Shown here piece after piece: positions 39,311 through 47,887 of a stretch of 64,000 nucleotides of DNA. A model generated the notes under the pieces. That model was given only the letters and a program-made list of their open reading frames with translations. It was not told the DNA's origin and did not search any database. The stretch spans positions 18,854 through 82,853 of the IMG/VR virus record IMGVR_UViG_3300031885_000003; one strand, given 5' to 3'. The stretch is from a virus. Position numbers and translations under genes: made by a program. Within the stretch, counting starts at the first letter, position 1. Each line of letters begins with the position of its first letter.

Positions 39311-40416
39311 TTGAAAGCGATGTATCCGCCTCTGCGCGGTGTAGGCAACTGGAAGGCATGTTCGATGTGCCGCCGTCGAAACGATCGCGCCTACAGTTCA
39401 CTGGCGAACTCGATCTCGACTCGCAACCCTGGAGCGTGGGCCTGATTGTCGGCCCGTCCGGGGCGGGCAAGTCCACAATCGCTAAGTACCTCTTTCCCGC
39501 TGAATATGGGCGTACTTACGAATGGGGCAAACAGAGCGTTATAGACGACTTCTCAGAGACGCTTTCGGTTGCGGACATATCGAGCGTATGTCAGGCGGTC
39601 GGGTTCAACACTATACCGGCGTGGCTACGCCCATTCGCCGTGCTTTCCACTGGCGAGCGATTCCGAGTGGAACTTGCCCGCAACCTTATCGAAGGCGGCG
39701 ATCTCATTGTAATGGACGAATTCACGTCCGTTGTGGATCGGCAAGTCGCGCAGATCGGCGCGAACGCAGTCCAGAAATACGTGAGACGAAACGGAAAACG
39801 ATTTGTGGCCGTCTCGTGTCATAGCGACATAATCGACTGGCTTCAACCTGATTGGATCTACGAACCGGCGTTGTCCAGGTTCGTAAGGGGGTTAGTTCGG
39901 CGACGCCCAAGCATGGAGGTCGAAATCACAAGAGTCAATTATGAAGCGTGGAAACTATTCGCTCCATTTCACTATCTGACGGCAGAACTAAACCGGGTGG
40001 CGAAATGTTTCGGGCTTTGGATTGGTGGGCGCTTAACGTCCTTTGCCGGATTGCTCTGCCGCCCAACCAAGAAAGCGGATCTATGGGGTGTGAGTAGGCT
40101 TGTAACGCTACCAGACTGGCAGGGGCTGGGATTGGCAATGATACTGGCGTGCAAGATGGGCGGGGCGCACAAAGCCATTGGCAAGCGGCTCCATACCTAT
40201 CCCGCGCATCCGAGCCTTATGAGGTCGTTTGATAAATCGCCGGAATGGGCGCTCATAAAGAAGCCAGGAGAATTCAAGGGCAAGGAAAACCAAAAGGGGT
40301 TTAAAGCCATGAAGGGAAACCGCATAGATCCGAATAACGAGGGCCGTCCCTATGCCGTGTTTGAATATTGCGGTCTAGCAATGGACCGCGCAGAAGCGGA
40401 GGCCCTACTTGCGTAA
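39289..40416 (+). CDS. ABC ATPase fused to Mom-like GNAT domain (375 aa)
   Basis: An ABC-type ATPase fills residues about 45-190: Walker A GPSGAGKS at 55-62, signature LSTGERFRVELA at 119-130, Walker B LIVMDE at 139-144 and an SCHSD switch. No membrane parts exist, so it is not a transporter. The rest (about 210-375) is a GNAT fold with SRLVTLPDWQGLGLA at 269-283 and an aromatic FHYLTAELN start, like the phage Mu Mom group. Mom modifies adenine to protect phage DNA. With the overlapping ParB-like gene it forms a likely DNA-modification pair. Confidence 0.75.
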   Translation: MQSFDIVVESDVSASARCRQLEGMFDVPPSKRSRLQFTGELDLDSQPWSVGLIVGPSGAGKSTIAKYLFPAEYGRTYEWGKQSVIDDFSETLSVADISSVCQAVGFNTIPAWLRPFAVLSTGERFRVELARNLIEGGDLIVMDEFTSVVDRQVAQIGANAVQKYVRRNGKRFVAVSCHSDIIDWLQPDWIYEPALSRFVRGLVRRRPSMEVEITRVNYEAWKLFAPFHYLTAELNRVAKCFGLWIGGRLTSFAGLLCRPTKKADLWGVSRLVTLPDWQGLGLAMILACKMGGAHKAIGKRLHTYPAHPSLMRSFDKSPEWALIKKPGEFKGKENQKGFKAMKGNRIDPNNEGRPYAVFEYCGLAMDRAEAEALLA

Positions 40417-40776
40417 CGTCACAATGCGCGGCTCCTGGCCTTTGGGCTGGACTTCGACACGGAAGAACCCGAGATGCCCTTTCGCCGGAATCGGATTGAT
40501 CCGCCGGACGTTGGCGATAACCCAAGCGTACATGTTCGGGATGTGCGCGATACAAGCGGCGTCTTCGTCTGCGCGTACAAACGGGCGGCACTCGATAATG
40601 TCAAACACGGCAATCGCAAAACCCGCGGGGTATATTGCGGGCGACGCCGAGGAACACAAGAGCACCTGCGCTCGGGGAGGCGTGCTCCACTGGCGGATCT
40701 CCAACGTTTTCCGCCCCTGGGCGATCATGTTCGCCCAAGGCTGTTTGACGCTAAGCGCAATCATTTCACGCGGCAT
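40405..40776 (-). CDS. ASCH-domain protein (123 aa)
   Basis: ALSVKQPWANMIAQGRKTLE and IRQW at the start are the classic ASCH motif, which binds RNA or modified bases. It is minus-strand and convergent with the ABC/GNAT gene. The start at 40776 is preferred; a longer frame upstream has an implausible N-terminus. It is the third gene of a three-gene minus-strand unit. Confidence 0.75.
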   Translation of the reverse strand: MPREMIALSVKQPWANMIAQGRKTLEIRQWSTPPRAQVLLCSSASPAIYPAGFAIAVFDIIECRPFVRADEDAACIAHIPNMYAWVIANVRRINPIPAKGHLGFFRVEVQPKGQEPRIVTLRK

Positions 40777-41233
40777 GGAGCGGCCCGAAAAGGCGGTGCA
40801 ACTCTGCGCACGCTGCGTTGTAGTCGTTTTGATCCCACGCATTACGTCCACCTTTGCGCATCCTGCGATTGCCTACGTCCGCTGCGGCTGCGCGGCCTAT
40901 TGCGTCTTGCATCTGAGGCGAGCGGGCCTTGCAGTGAGGCCGCGCCTGTGCTTTCATTCTCGCCCGTTCCATCTTCGCTTGTTCGATCCTACACGCTTTT
41001 TGTTTCCCCATCAACTCTATCATCGCATCGGCGATTGGCTTGCGGGCCTCGATTACGGCAAGAAGTTCCGTTACTCTCGCGTGGCGGCTTCCATTCTCGG
41101 GGTCTTGCACGTCCGGCGAGAGCATAAGGAGTTCAAGGCGATCCCGCCACAAATCGTAGTCCACAATGTCCGGCCCGTTGATCGGCAAGTTGCGGAAACG
41201 GCTACACGGGGACGCTCGAAATGCTTTCCTCAT
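40766..41233 (-). CDS. Hypothetical helical protein (155 aa)
   Basis: A basic, Arg-rich start and long helices (HARVTELLAVIEARKPIADA). The middle member of the minus-strand unit, overlapping both neighbours by a few bases. Unknown. Confidence 0.55.
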   Translation of the reverse strand: MRKAFRASPCSRFRNLPINGPDIVDYDLWRDRLELLMLSPDVQDPENGSRHARVTELLAVIEARKPIADAMIELMGKQKACRIEQAKMERARMKAQARPHCKARSPQMQDAIGRAAAADVGNRRMRKGGRNAWDQNDYNAACAELHRLFGPLHAA

Positions 41234-41460
41234 TTTGCACCTGCAATCACGTCCGCAAGGGCAGTCTCGGCTTCTTCACGAGTTTCAAATGTCTTTGAAC
41301 GGATCCCCTTCGTAAAGCCCGAAACATATTCTTTCGTCAAGGACATTGGCACAAGCCCGCGAAAACCCCATCGCCCTGTCGGGTATTCTACGAGTGTGCA
41401 TTTCGTGGGGGTCTTTTCGTGCATCTTATTGAACATCATTAAATCGTTCCAATCGCTCAT
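41230..41460 (-). CDS. Hypothetical small protein (76 aa)
   Basis: First gene of the minus-strand unit, with GAGGGAGGGCGAG before the start. The sequence ends in a helical ETREEAETALADVIAGAK. Promoter at 41516-41544. Unknown role; the unit may be expressed outside the lytic programme. Confidence 0.6.
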   Translation of the reverse strand: MSDWNDLMMFNKMHEKTPTKCTLVEYPTGRWGFRGLVPMSLTKEYVSGFTKGIRSKTFETREEAETALADVIAGAK

Positions 41461-41515
41461 CTCGCCCTCCCTCTCTCTTTATCGTTTCACTTCAACTCTC
41501 ATTCCCTACCCCTTA

Positions 41516-41544
41516 ATTGTATCTGACAATCCCGCAAACCGCAA
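41516..41544 (-). promoter_or_regulatory. Promoter of minus-strand trio
   Basis: On the minus strand TTGCGG and TACAAT are 17 bases apart, upstream of the gene ending at 41230. Confidence 0.5.
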
Positions 41545-41606
41545 CCAAAATATGTGCATAAATGCCAGTGGCTCCAGCACTTACAGCGGTTTTATTGGTT
41601 TAAATT

Positions 41607-42095
41607 ATGCCTAAGAACGGCAAACCCCGCCCCCGCCAGTTATACGACCCCGCACGCACGCCGGGCATCATCCGGGCACTCGCCCAGGCTGGCCACACGA
41701 ACGCTGAAATGGCGGCGCTGCTCGACGTGTCCAGCAAATGCCTGTGGCAGTGGCGCGACAAATATCCAGAGGTTCGAGCCGCGCTCGATGACGGCAAGAC
41801 GGTTGCCGATCAGATGGTCATAGACGCGCTCTACAAACGGGCGCTCGGGTATGAGTACGAGGAAACCGAAGTCAAAGGCGTAGTAGACGAACACGGGCAG
41901 CCTATCGGTATGAAGGAAGTTAAGAAGGTCAAGAAACAGATGGCCCCGGATGTGGGCGCGTGTTGTTTCTGGCTCAAAAACCGTAGACCCGATGAATGGC
42001 GCGATGTGTATAAGGGCGAGGTATCCGCCAATATTATCCTGTCCGTAATTCCGCCCCCCAAACCCAATGCCGCCTCAGAGCCGACTACAAATTGA
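41607..42095 (+). CDS. terS: Small terminase subunit of element B (162 aa)
   Basis: An N-terminal HTH (LAQAGHTNAEMAALLDVSSK) recognises DNA; the middle is helical and the end (KKQMAPDVGACCFWLKNRRP, RPDEWRD) matches the motif of phage small terminases of this type. First gene of the late operon, overlapping the large subunit gene by 29 bases. Confidence 0.8.
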   Translation: MPKNGKPRPRQLYDPARTPGIIRALAQAGHTNAEMAALLDVSSKCLWQWRDKYPEVRAALDDGKTVADQMVIDALYKRALGYEYEETEVKGVVDEHGQPIGMKEVKKVKKQMAPDVGACCFWLKNRRPDEWRDVYKGEVSANIILSVIPPPKPNAASEPTTN

Positions 42096-43326
42096 CCTGA
42101 GCCGCCTGGCTGAGGCATGTGTCCCTAGATTCTACCCGTTATATTTCAATCGATCCCGATTCTTGGTTATGGTAGGCGGGGCCGGATCGGGCAAGTCTCA
42201 TTTTGCGGCAGAAAAGGTACTTGGACGGCTCGTATCAGAGCAGGGCCCACATCGTTTCGTGGTTGGACGCAAAGTACAACGAACGCTGCGGGCTTCATGT
42301 TTCCGCCTCTTGAATGACTACATAAACCGCTGGGGTTGGACAAAACATTTCAACGTCAACAAGTCTGACCTCGATATTACATTCATGCCCACAGGCGCAC
42401 AGATCATGTTTGTCGGTATGGATGACCCAGAGAAACTAAAATCCATCGAACAACCCACGGGCTTCTGGCTGGAAGAGGCTACTGAATTCAGCGAGGAAGA
42501 TATAGGTCAAGTCAACCTGCGGTTACGCACTGATATCGTGCCATACATGCAGATCATGTTGACGTTCAACCCAATATCAATCAATCACCACCTAAAGACT
42601 CGTTTCTTTGATTGTGAACCAACCGAACGCATAACTACGATGCGATCAACGTTCTTGGACAACCCGTTTTTGGTTGCATCCTACCGCGCTGAACTAGAAG
42701 ACCTCCGGCTGCGCAACCCGTCGTGGTGGACCATTTACGGCCGTGGCGAATGGGGCGTCATGGAAGGGTTGATTTACGACCCGCCCATCATAGGGCTATG
42801 GCCGGAATCATTCGATGAAACGTTCTACGGGCTCGATTTTGGCTACAATAACCCGACGGCGTTAATCCAGGTTGACATAAAAGACAAGGTTCCGTACCTA
42901 ACAGAACTAGTGTACGAAACGGAACTCACCAACGCTGGGTTGATAAAACAACTGACTGGTAGTGAAGCGGAAGGGCTTATTAAGCCGCTTATCACAAACC
43001 GGAACTTACCCATTTATGCCGATGCCGCCGAACCAGGACGCATCGTCGAAATACGTAATGCCGGGTTCAACTGTAAACCCGCCGACAAGGGGCCAGGTTC
43101 GGTCCATGCCGGGATATCATTCTGCAAAGGAGTAAAGCTTTATACCAAATCTAGTAACGCCAATCTAAACGCGGAGTTTTCCTCTTATGTCTGGCTAAAG
43201 GATAAAAACGGCAAGACGCTGGATGAACCAATAGCGGTCAAAAATCATGCCATGGATGCTATGCGTTACGGCCTATGGACACACTTGGGCAAACGCCGTC
43301 CGTTACAGCCAATCCGCGTCCGATAA
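42067..43326 (+). CDS. terL: Large terminase subunit of element B (419 aa)
   Basis: PBSX-like large terminase. Walker A GGAGSGKSH lies at about residues 37-45, Walker B in FWLEEATEF near 135, a LTFNP coupling motif near 160, and the nuclease domain starts at YGLDFGYNNPTA near 257. It is the packaging motor; unrelated to the 539-residue terminase of element A. Confidence 0.93.
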   Translation: MPPQSRLQIDLSRLAEACVPRFYPLYFNRSRFLVMVGGAGSGKSHFAAEKVLGRLVSEQGPHRFVVGRKVQRTLRASCFRLLNDYINRWGWTKHFNVNKSDLDITFMPTGAQIMFVGMDDPEKLKSIEQPTGFWLEEATEFSEEDIGQVNLRLRTDIVPYMQIMLTFNPISINHHLKTRFFDCEPTERITTMRSTFLDNPFLVASYRAELEDLRLRNPSWWTIYGRGEWGVMEGLIYDPPIIGLWPESFDETFYGLDFGYNNPTALIQVDIKDKVPYLTELVYETELTNAGLIKQLTGSEAEGLIKPLITNRNLPIYADAAEPGRIVEIRNAGFNCKPADKGPGSVHAGISFCKGVKLYTKSSNANLNAEFSSYVWLKDKNGKTLDEPIAVKNHAMDAMRYGLWTHLGKRRPLQPIRVR

Positions 43327-43331
43327 AATCC

Positions 43332-43351
43332 CTTGACAAAAAGGGGAACAC
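43332..43351 (+). promoter_or_regulatory. Phage motif CTTGAC-N6-GGGAACAC (copy 2)
   Basis: It lies 20 bases upstream of the portal start with exactly the spacing of copies 1 and 3. Confidence 0.55.
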
Positions 43352-43369
43352 GGCCCGCCTAATCTCTCT

Positions 43370-44872
43370 ATGAGTGCTGAGACCGATCTGAAGCGAGCCA
43401 TTCTGGACCTTTCTACAAAAGCCGTCGCGTACCGCCGCCTATGGAATTATTACGAGGGCAAACACCCGCTCGTGTTTAGTAGCGAGAAGCTCGCTGAGGT
43501 ATTTGATCGCGCCGTCCCGTTTGTCCAGAACTGGTGTGAAGTTATCATAAATGCCGCGCTAGACCGGCTCATAATTGATGGGTGGAGCATCCAGGATGGC
43601 CTGGCAAAAGACGCGCTCGACGAGCTATGGCGTAAGACGCAGTTGCGCCGCCGGGCGGGCGATGTTCATAAGGCCGCACTAGTAACGGGCGAAGCGTTTG
43701 TTGTTGTTCAAAAAGATGCAGACAAAGCTGTCCGCGCATTCTACAATGACCCATGTAACATGGCCATGTACTATGACGATGAAAAGCCGCAGGTTAAAAA
43801 ATTTGCAGTAAAGGCATGGCTAGATACCCAAGTCAAAAAGTGGCGGTTGAACCTGTATTATCTCAATCGCATCGAGCACTATATCAACAATGGCGCTGAC
43901 TTCGGATCGACCTTTACCCCGTATTCGGCTGAGAACGTGAAACCCGTTGAGCCGCATGACTTTGGGTTTATCCCTATCATCCATTTCCGCCGCGATCTAC
44001 GCACTACCATTGGCGAACTAACGCCCAGCGTGCTCAGCATCCAAGATGCGATTAATAAGTTGTTCTCCGACATGATGGTCACAAGCGAGTATAGTGCATT
44101 TCAACAGCGGTGGGTGATCGGACGGTTTGAAGGCACAGGCAAAATCCCCGTTGCGCCATTTACGACTGTGGAAATCCCGCCGGGCGCGCCCGGTGAACAG
44201 CCAGTATCTGTTGGCCAGTTTGAGGCCAGCGATCCACAATGTTACTTGCTACCCTTGGAGCAGCTTGTCCATTCAATCGCCATTATCAGCCGGACGCCAA
44301 AATCGTACTTCCTCAAGACCGGCGGAGACCCGAGTGGTGAAGCCCTACAGGCCATGGAAGCCCCGCTCGTTTCTAAGGTTGAATCTATGCAAGACAATTT
44401 TGGCGATTCCTGGGGCGAAGTCGGAGATATGATGCTCGCGTTTGCTGGGGTGAATATTAGCGAAGATGAGGATCTCTGGCCGCTCTGGAAACCGGCTGCA
44501 ACGCCTATTCCAAAAGCACAGGCAGAAATCCGGGAGATCAATACACGCGCGGGCCTGCCTATCGAATGGCAGATGAAGCGCGAAGGGTTGACGGAGGAAG
44601 AACTCCAGGAGTTGCACGAGGCGAAGGCCGATGAAGCTACGCGCGGCAATATCCCACGGCTGGCAGGATTGCCAGGCAATGTACCCGAGGGCATACGCGC
44701 CGCGGCTATAGGCGAAGCCAAGGGGGCACTTGCGGGCGGCCTTCAGCCAGAAGTTGTCAAAGCTATAACGGGCGCAAGTCAAACCGCTGTTGACCGTATG
44801 GTGCGGGATGGCACGCTGGAGAAGTTCATGGCGAAATGGGCAGGCAAACCGATTGTAGCAGGGGTAACATGA
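43370..44872 (+). CDS. Portal protein, SPP1 gp6-like (500 aa)
   Basis: RRLWNYYEGKHPL at residue 24, WCEVIINAALDRLIIDGW and the later STD/DPSGEAL segment match SPP1 gp6-type portals. The ring at the head vertex receives packaged DNA. Follows the large terminase and is followed by minor head genes. The start is the ATG at 43370; upstream is only the regulatory motif. Confidence 0.85.
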   Translation: MSAETDLKRAILDLSTKAVAYRRLWNYYEGKHPLVFSSEKLAEVFDRAVPFVQNWCEVIINAALDRLIIDGWSIQDGLAKDALDELWRKTQLRRRAGDVHKAALVTGEAFVVVQKDADKAVRAFYNDPCNMAMYYDDEKPQVKKFAVKAWLDTQVKKWRLNLYYLNRIEHYINNGADFGSTFTPYSAENVKPVEPHDFGFIPIIHFRRDLRTTIGELTPSVLSIQDAINKLFSDMMVTSEYSAFQQRWVIGRFEGTGKIPVAPFTTVEIPPGAPGEQPVSVGQFEASDPQCYLLPLEQLVHSIAIISRTPKSYFLKTGGDPSGEALQAMEAPLVSKVESMQDNFGDSWGEVGDMMLAFAGVNISEDEDLWPLWKPAATPIPKAQAEIREINTRAGLPIEWQMKREGLTEEELQELHEAKADEATRGNIPRLAGLPGNVPEGIRAAAIGEAKGALAGGLQPEVVKAITGASQTAVDRMVRDGTLEKFMAKWAGKPIVAGVT

Positions 44873-45069
44873 TAGAACGTCGCGAAAGTGAACGCCAAAA
44901 ACTAATCGCTATTGCTACCACTACGCGGGTCAACCTCTGCGATAGAAAAGATTGCGCAAACAACTTCGACATGAAATGTAATGCCAGACTGGTGGAAATC
45001 GATAGGGAAGGATGTCGCATGTATGCCGGAGAAGAACACACCCGTATACACAAAAAGTTTGTTGAGTAG
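44869..45069 (+). CDS. DUF1540-like Cys protein (66 aa)
   Basis: The start at 44869 overlaps the portal stop. CDRKDCANNFDMKC and a further Cys (EGCRMY) form a small metal-binding pattern of the DUF1540 kind. It is placed inside the head module but does not look structural. Confidence 0.6.
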   Translation: MIERRESERQKLIAIATTTRVNLCDRKDCANNFDMKCNARLVEIDREGCRMYAGEEHTRIHKKFVE

Positions 45070-45093
45070 GATACGGGCATAAGGAGACGGGCG

Positions 45094-45540
45094 ATGTCAA
45101 CACCTGAATTTCATCGGCACGATACGTGCATACACTACTTGGCGGAAACAGGGGAATGTGCCTGTCGCCTTCCATTTTCGATAATCACCGAAGAACAGAT
45201 GAATACTATTATTGAGCCTCGGCCCGTTAATGGCAGTAATAGTGTGTACTGCCCGGCGTGGAACAGCGGCGAGTGGATACCGTGCGCCGAACGGTTGCCC
45301 AAGAAAAAAGACTTTTACTTTGTTGTTTTTTTGTGGAATGGCAAACGCTCAGTTCAGAAGGGCGAATACGACCCACAATCATCAAAAGAATTTCCTGACT
45401 GCCTTGACCTCAACCACCTGTGGAATATACACGGTGAAGGCGGGCGATATGAGCCGGTGCCAGATAATGCTATCTCTCACTGGCGACTGTTACCGCAACT
45501 ACCGCGTGAGGTGCATACGGAAACAGGAACGGGATTATAA
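45094..45540 (+). CDS. DUF551-like protein (148 aa)
   Basis: WIPCAERLPKKKDFYFVVFL and, at the end, ISHWRLLPQLP are the DUF551 hallmarks. An N-terminal Cys-bearing part (HDTCIHYLAETGECAC) precedes it. DUF551 proteins are common small phage proteins of unknown role; presence in the head module is unusual. Confidence 0.7.
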   Translation: MSTPEFHRHDTCIHYLAETGECACRLPFSIITEEQMNTIIEPRPVNGSNSVYCPAWNSGEWIPCAERLPKKKDFYFVVFLWNGKRSVQKGEYDPQSSKEFPDCLDLNHLWNIHGEGGRYEPVPDNAISHWRLLPQLPREVHTETGTGL

Positions 45541-46305
45541 ATGCCTGACCTCTCTCAAGCCTTCCTCGACGACCTGTTCGCCACCTTCGCCACATACTTG
45601 TCCATGGATGCGATCAGGGATCTCATGGAACAATCATTCATCGAGGCGATCCGCGCATCCGTATCCGGCGTAACACGCGAGGAAATTCTCGCTATGGCTG
45701 CCGAGAAAGCCGCCGAACTCGTTACGAACGTCACTGACCAGATGAAACAGCAACTAGCAGAAAAAATCGCCATTGGCCTTGAACAACAACTCGGCGTGGA
45801 CGGGACCGCCCGGCTTATACGTGACGGACTCGGACTCGATGCGCCGCGGGCAGAGAAGTTGCAAAAGTATCGGGATGAACTCATAGCGGACGGGTTGAGC
45901 CAAGCGCAGATTGACGCCAAAGTCGAAGCGTACCGTGACGACCTTATCCGCGACCGCGCTGACACTATCGCTCAAAACGAAATGGGCAAGGCTATCGAAG
46001 GCGGCATGTTTGAGAATGCTAAGACAGGCGGGGCTACGCACAAAGTTTGGATTCCGGTTTTCGCCGGCAACGTCTGCCCGGACTGTCTAGCCAACGCCGA
46101 CGAGGGGCCGATCCCGATTGACCAACAGTTCAGTTCAGGGGATGATTTCGGACAAAGCCATCCGAACTGTCATTGCACGGTGAGCTATGTAACTGATACA
46201 GGCCAAGGTGAAGTGGACCGGGCGGCGGAGCGGGCGCAGATACGTGTAGAAAAAGTCAGGGCGGAAATCGATGCGGCGCAGGCCGCGGAAACGGAGGTTG
46301 AATAA
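45541..46305 (+). CDS. Minor head protein, SPP1 gp7/Mu F-like (254 aa)
   Basis: A long helical N-terminal part is followed by CPDCLANADEGPIPI and SHPNCHCTVSYV, the Cys/His signature of gp7-like head morphogenesis proteins. They are attached to the portal and packaged in the head. It overlaps the next gene by one base. Confidence 0.8.
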   Translation: MPDLSQAFLDDLFATFATYLSMDAIRDLMEQSFIEAIRASVSGVTREEILAMAAEKAAELVTNVTDQMKQQLAEKIAIGLEQQLGVDGTARLIRDGLGLDAPRAEKLQKYRDELIADGLSQAQIDAKVEAYRDDLIRDRADTIAQNEMGKAIEGGMFENAKTGGATHKVWIPVFAGNVCPDCLANADEGPIPIDQQFSSGDDFGQSHPNCHCTVSYVTDTGQGEVDRAAERAQIRVEKVRAEIDAAQAAETEVE

Positions 46306-46586
46306 TGCCCTATCCCAACGAGCACGCTTGCCGGTTGCGCGAACCCGGCGAGTTCGATCCTAGTTCGATGCGCCGAATGGAGCGCGATCACAACGGTAAA
46401 AAATATTCTGTGATCATCGGTAAACTGAAATCCGGGGAATCAGCGGATCAAGCATTCCGATACGACCGGGAGCGATGGGATGCAGATACTGCACGAGCGC
46501 ATTGCCGGGTTCATGGAGGCGAGTTCCACGCAGCCATAGGAAATGAAAAAGTGAATGCCGCTATTCGGAAAGCGGCGGGCAAATAA
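46305..46586 (+). CDS. Small head-module protein (93 aa)
   Basis: NEHACRLREPGEFDPSSMRR and KKYSVIIGKLKSGESADQAF belong to a domain found beside portal and protease genes in many phages, often as the end of larger proteins. Here it is a separate protein. Function not settled. Confidence 0.65.
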   Translation: MPYPNEHACRLREPGEFDPSSMRRMERDHNGKKYSVIIGKLKSGESADQAFRYDRERWDADTARAHCRVHGGEFHAAIGNEKVNAAIRKAAGK

Positions 46587-46624
46587 CTATGGCAATGAAA
46601 GCCATAGAAATAGAGGCTAAATAA

Positions 46625-46876
46625 ATGGACCCGATGCAAGCGCTGAATTTCGTTGTCACTCAACTCAAAAACGCGACATTGTTTGCACGCCCCGACGGGA
46701 CGGTGGGCGGTATGACGTTTGGAGATCATGCCAATGTGGCGCAAGCCGAATTGGTATTAGCGGAGTTCATAAAGGCACACACGCCGAAACAGGAGGATGT
46801 ACCTAATGGCATGGCCCAAGGGCAAACCACGAAAACAGCAGGCAACAAAACGGGCAAGCGCAGACACGGGCGGTAA
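46625..46876 (+). CDS. Hypothetical head-region protein (83 aa)
   Basis: A helical protein with a basic tail (NKTGKRRHGR). It overlaps the next gene by about 70 bases in another frame, so one of the two starts may be misread. Unknown. Confidence 0.5.
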   Translation: MDPMQALNFVVTQLKNATLFARPDGTVGGMTFGDHANVAQAELVLAEFIKAHTPKQEDVPNGMAQGQTTKTAGNKTGKRRHGR

Positions 46877-47213
46877 GGCGGTGCGGAACCTACCCGGCTT
46901 CTATCCCACTGATACGGACATTAAAGCCGTGATTAGTTCAGTAAAGTGCGAAATGAACAAGGTTGAAAATGAAGCATTTGAGGCGGCTGCCGGAAGCCCG
47001 CCATCTACCGTGTCGGCAATAGATGCCGTGGAACTGCCCTACGATGTCCCTAACAAACTTCTTGACAATTTAGGGAACACCGCTTCAAGGTATCCCATAG
47101 ATGAGCCGATACCGCCCCGGATCAAGCAAGATCTGATCAATTTGCGGCGGCAGTTAAGGCCCTTGCTCGAATACATCGAAATGGTGTTACGTCGGGCAGG
47201 TCTAAAATTTTAA
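46806..47213 (+). CDS. Hypothetical head-region protein (135 aa)
   Basis: The ATG at 46806 stands ten bases after GGAGG; an ATG at 46797 is too close to it. A basic start (PKGKPRKQQATKRAS) is followed by a helical domain ending LEYIEMVLRRAGLKF. It contains the third copy of the regulatory motif (47061-47080). Confidence 0.55.
   Translation: MAWPKGKPRKQQATKRASADTGGKAVRNLPGFYPTDTDIKAVISSVKCEMNKVENEAFEAAAGSPPSTVSAIDAVELPYDVPNKLLDNLGNTASRYPIDEPIPPRIKQDLINLRRQLRPLLEYIEMVLRRAGLKF
47061..47080 (+). promoter_or_regulatory. Phage motif CTTGAC-N6-GGGAACAC (copy 3)
   Basis: The spacing equals that of copies at 38476 and 43332, although this copy is inside a gene. It lies about 300 bases upstream of the scaffold gene. 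Confidence 0.5.
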
Positions 47214-47282
47214 GAGCGGGTAAGCCAGAACTCAGTTAGCAAAATTGGCAAGATGCCCCACGGCATTTTGTTCTGAGTTACC

Positions 47283-47329
47283 GCCCCCCATTTGTCGGTT
47301 AACACCCGGCGACTGGGGGGCTTTTTGTT
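47283..47329 (+). terminator. Strong intrinsic terminator before scaffold gene
   Basis: GCCCCCCA and TGGGGGGC form an 8-bp stem followed by TTTTTGTTTTTG. A further inverted repeat (CAGAAC to GTTCTG, 47230-47275) precedes it. It is a textbook terminator inside the late operon, between head-accessory genes and scaffold. Confidence 0.75.
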
Positions 47330-47365
47330 TTTGTCACAACACAACTGAAAAGGAAATGAATACCA

Positions 47366-47875
47366 ATGCCAACGCCAAACGATGCACCGGGCGATGGAGC
47401 GATAGGCGGAGCCGACGGGCAACCCGCTGCGCAACCCGTCGTTTCAGCTACCCCAGGCAAGCCGGATAAGCCGGAAGTATTTACAAAAGAACAAATCGAG
47501 TCTGCGACGAGCGCTGCCGTCAATGCCGCCCTAAAAAAGCACCGTGAAGAACAGGCGGCGCTAATTGCTGACAAAACCAAAGATGCTGAAGCAAAATTGG
47601 CTGAAGTTGGCAAGCGCGCCGAAGAAGCCGAGCGGTACGGTGTTTTTGTGGACGCCGCGATCCCCGCAGGCGTCACGGATCTCAAAGCCGCTTATGTGGT
47701 AGCTAAAGAACTCGGCTACTTCAAGGCAGGCAAGCTCGACATCACTGAATTCAAGAAAGAACATCCCGCCTTTTTTGCCATCAAATCCGCCAACGTGAAC
47801 GGCGGTGCAGGCACGGGCGGGGCTACCCCCAGCGGCGGCATGAACGCCTTTATCAGGTCAGCTCGCCGCGGATAG
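47366..47875 (+). CDS. Scaffolding protein of element B (169 aa)
   Basis: An Ala/Pro/Gly-rich, low-complexity start, a helical charged centre (QIESATSAAVNAALKKHREE) and a C-terminal part before the capsid gene are typical of scaffolds. It directly follows an internal terminator and precedes the capsid gene by 12 bases. Confidence 0.75.
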   Translation: MPTPNDAPGDGAIGGADGQPAAQPVVSATPGKPDKPEVFTKEQIESATSAAVNAALKKHREEQAALIADKTKDAEAKLAEVGKRAEEAERYGVFVDAAIPAGVTDLKAAYVVAKELGYFKAGKLDITEFKKEHPAFFAIKSANVNGGAGTGGATPSGGMNAFIRSARRG

Positions 47876-47887
47876 GAGAACCACCGA

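Noticed and set aside
40409-41614. Plus-strand open frame of 401 codons near 41 kb
   Set aside because: It overlaps three minus-strand genes, one with a clear ASCH motif, and its translation is Cys/Arg/Ser-rich without structure.
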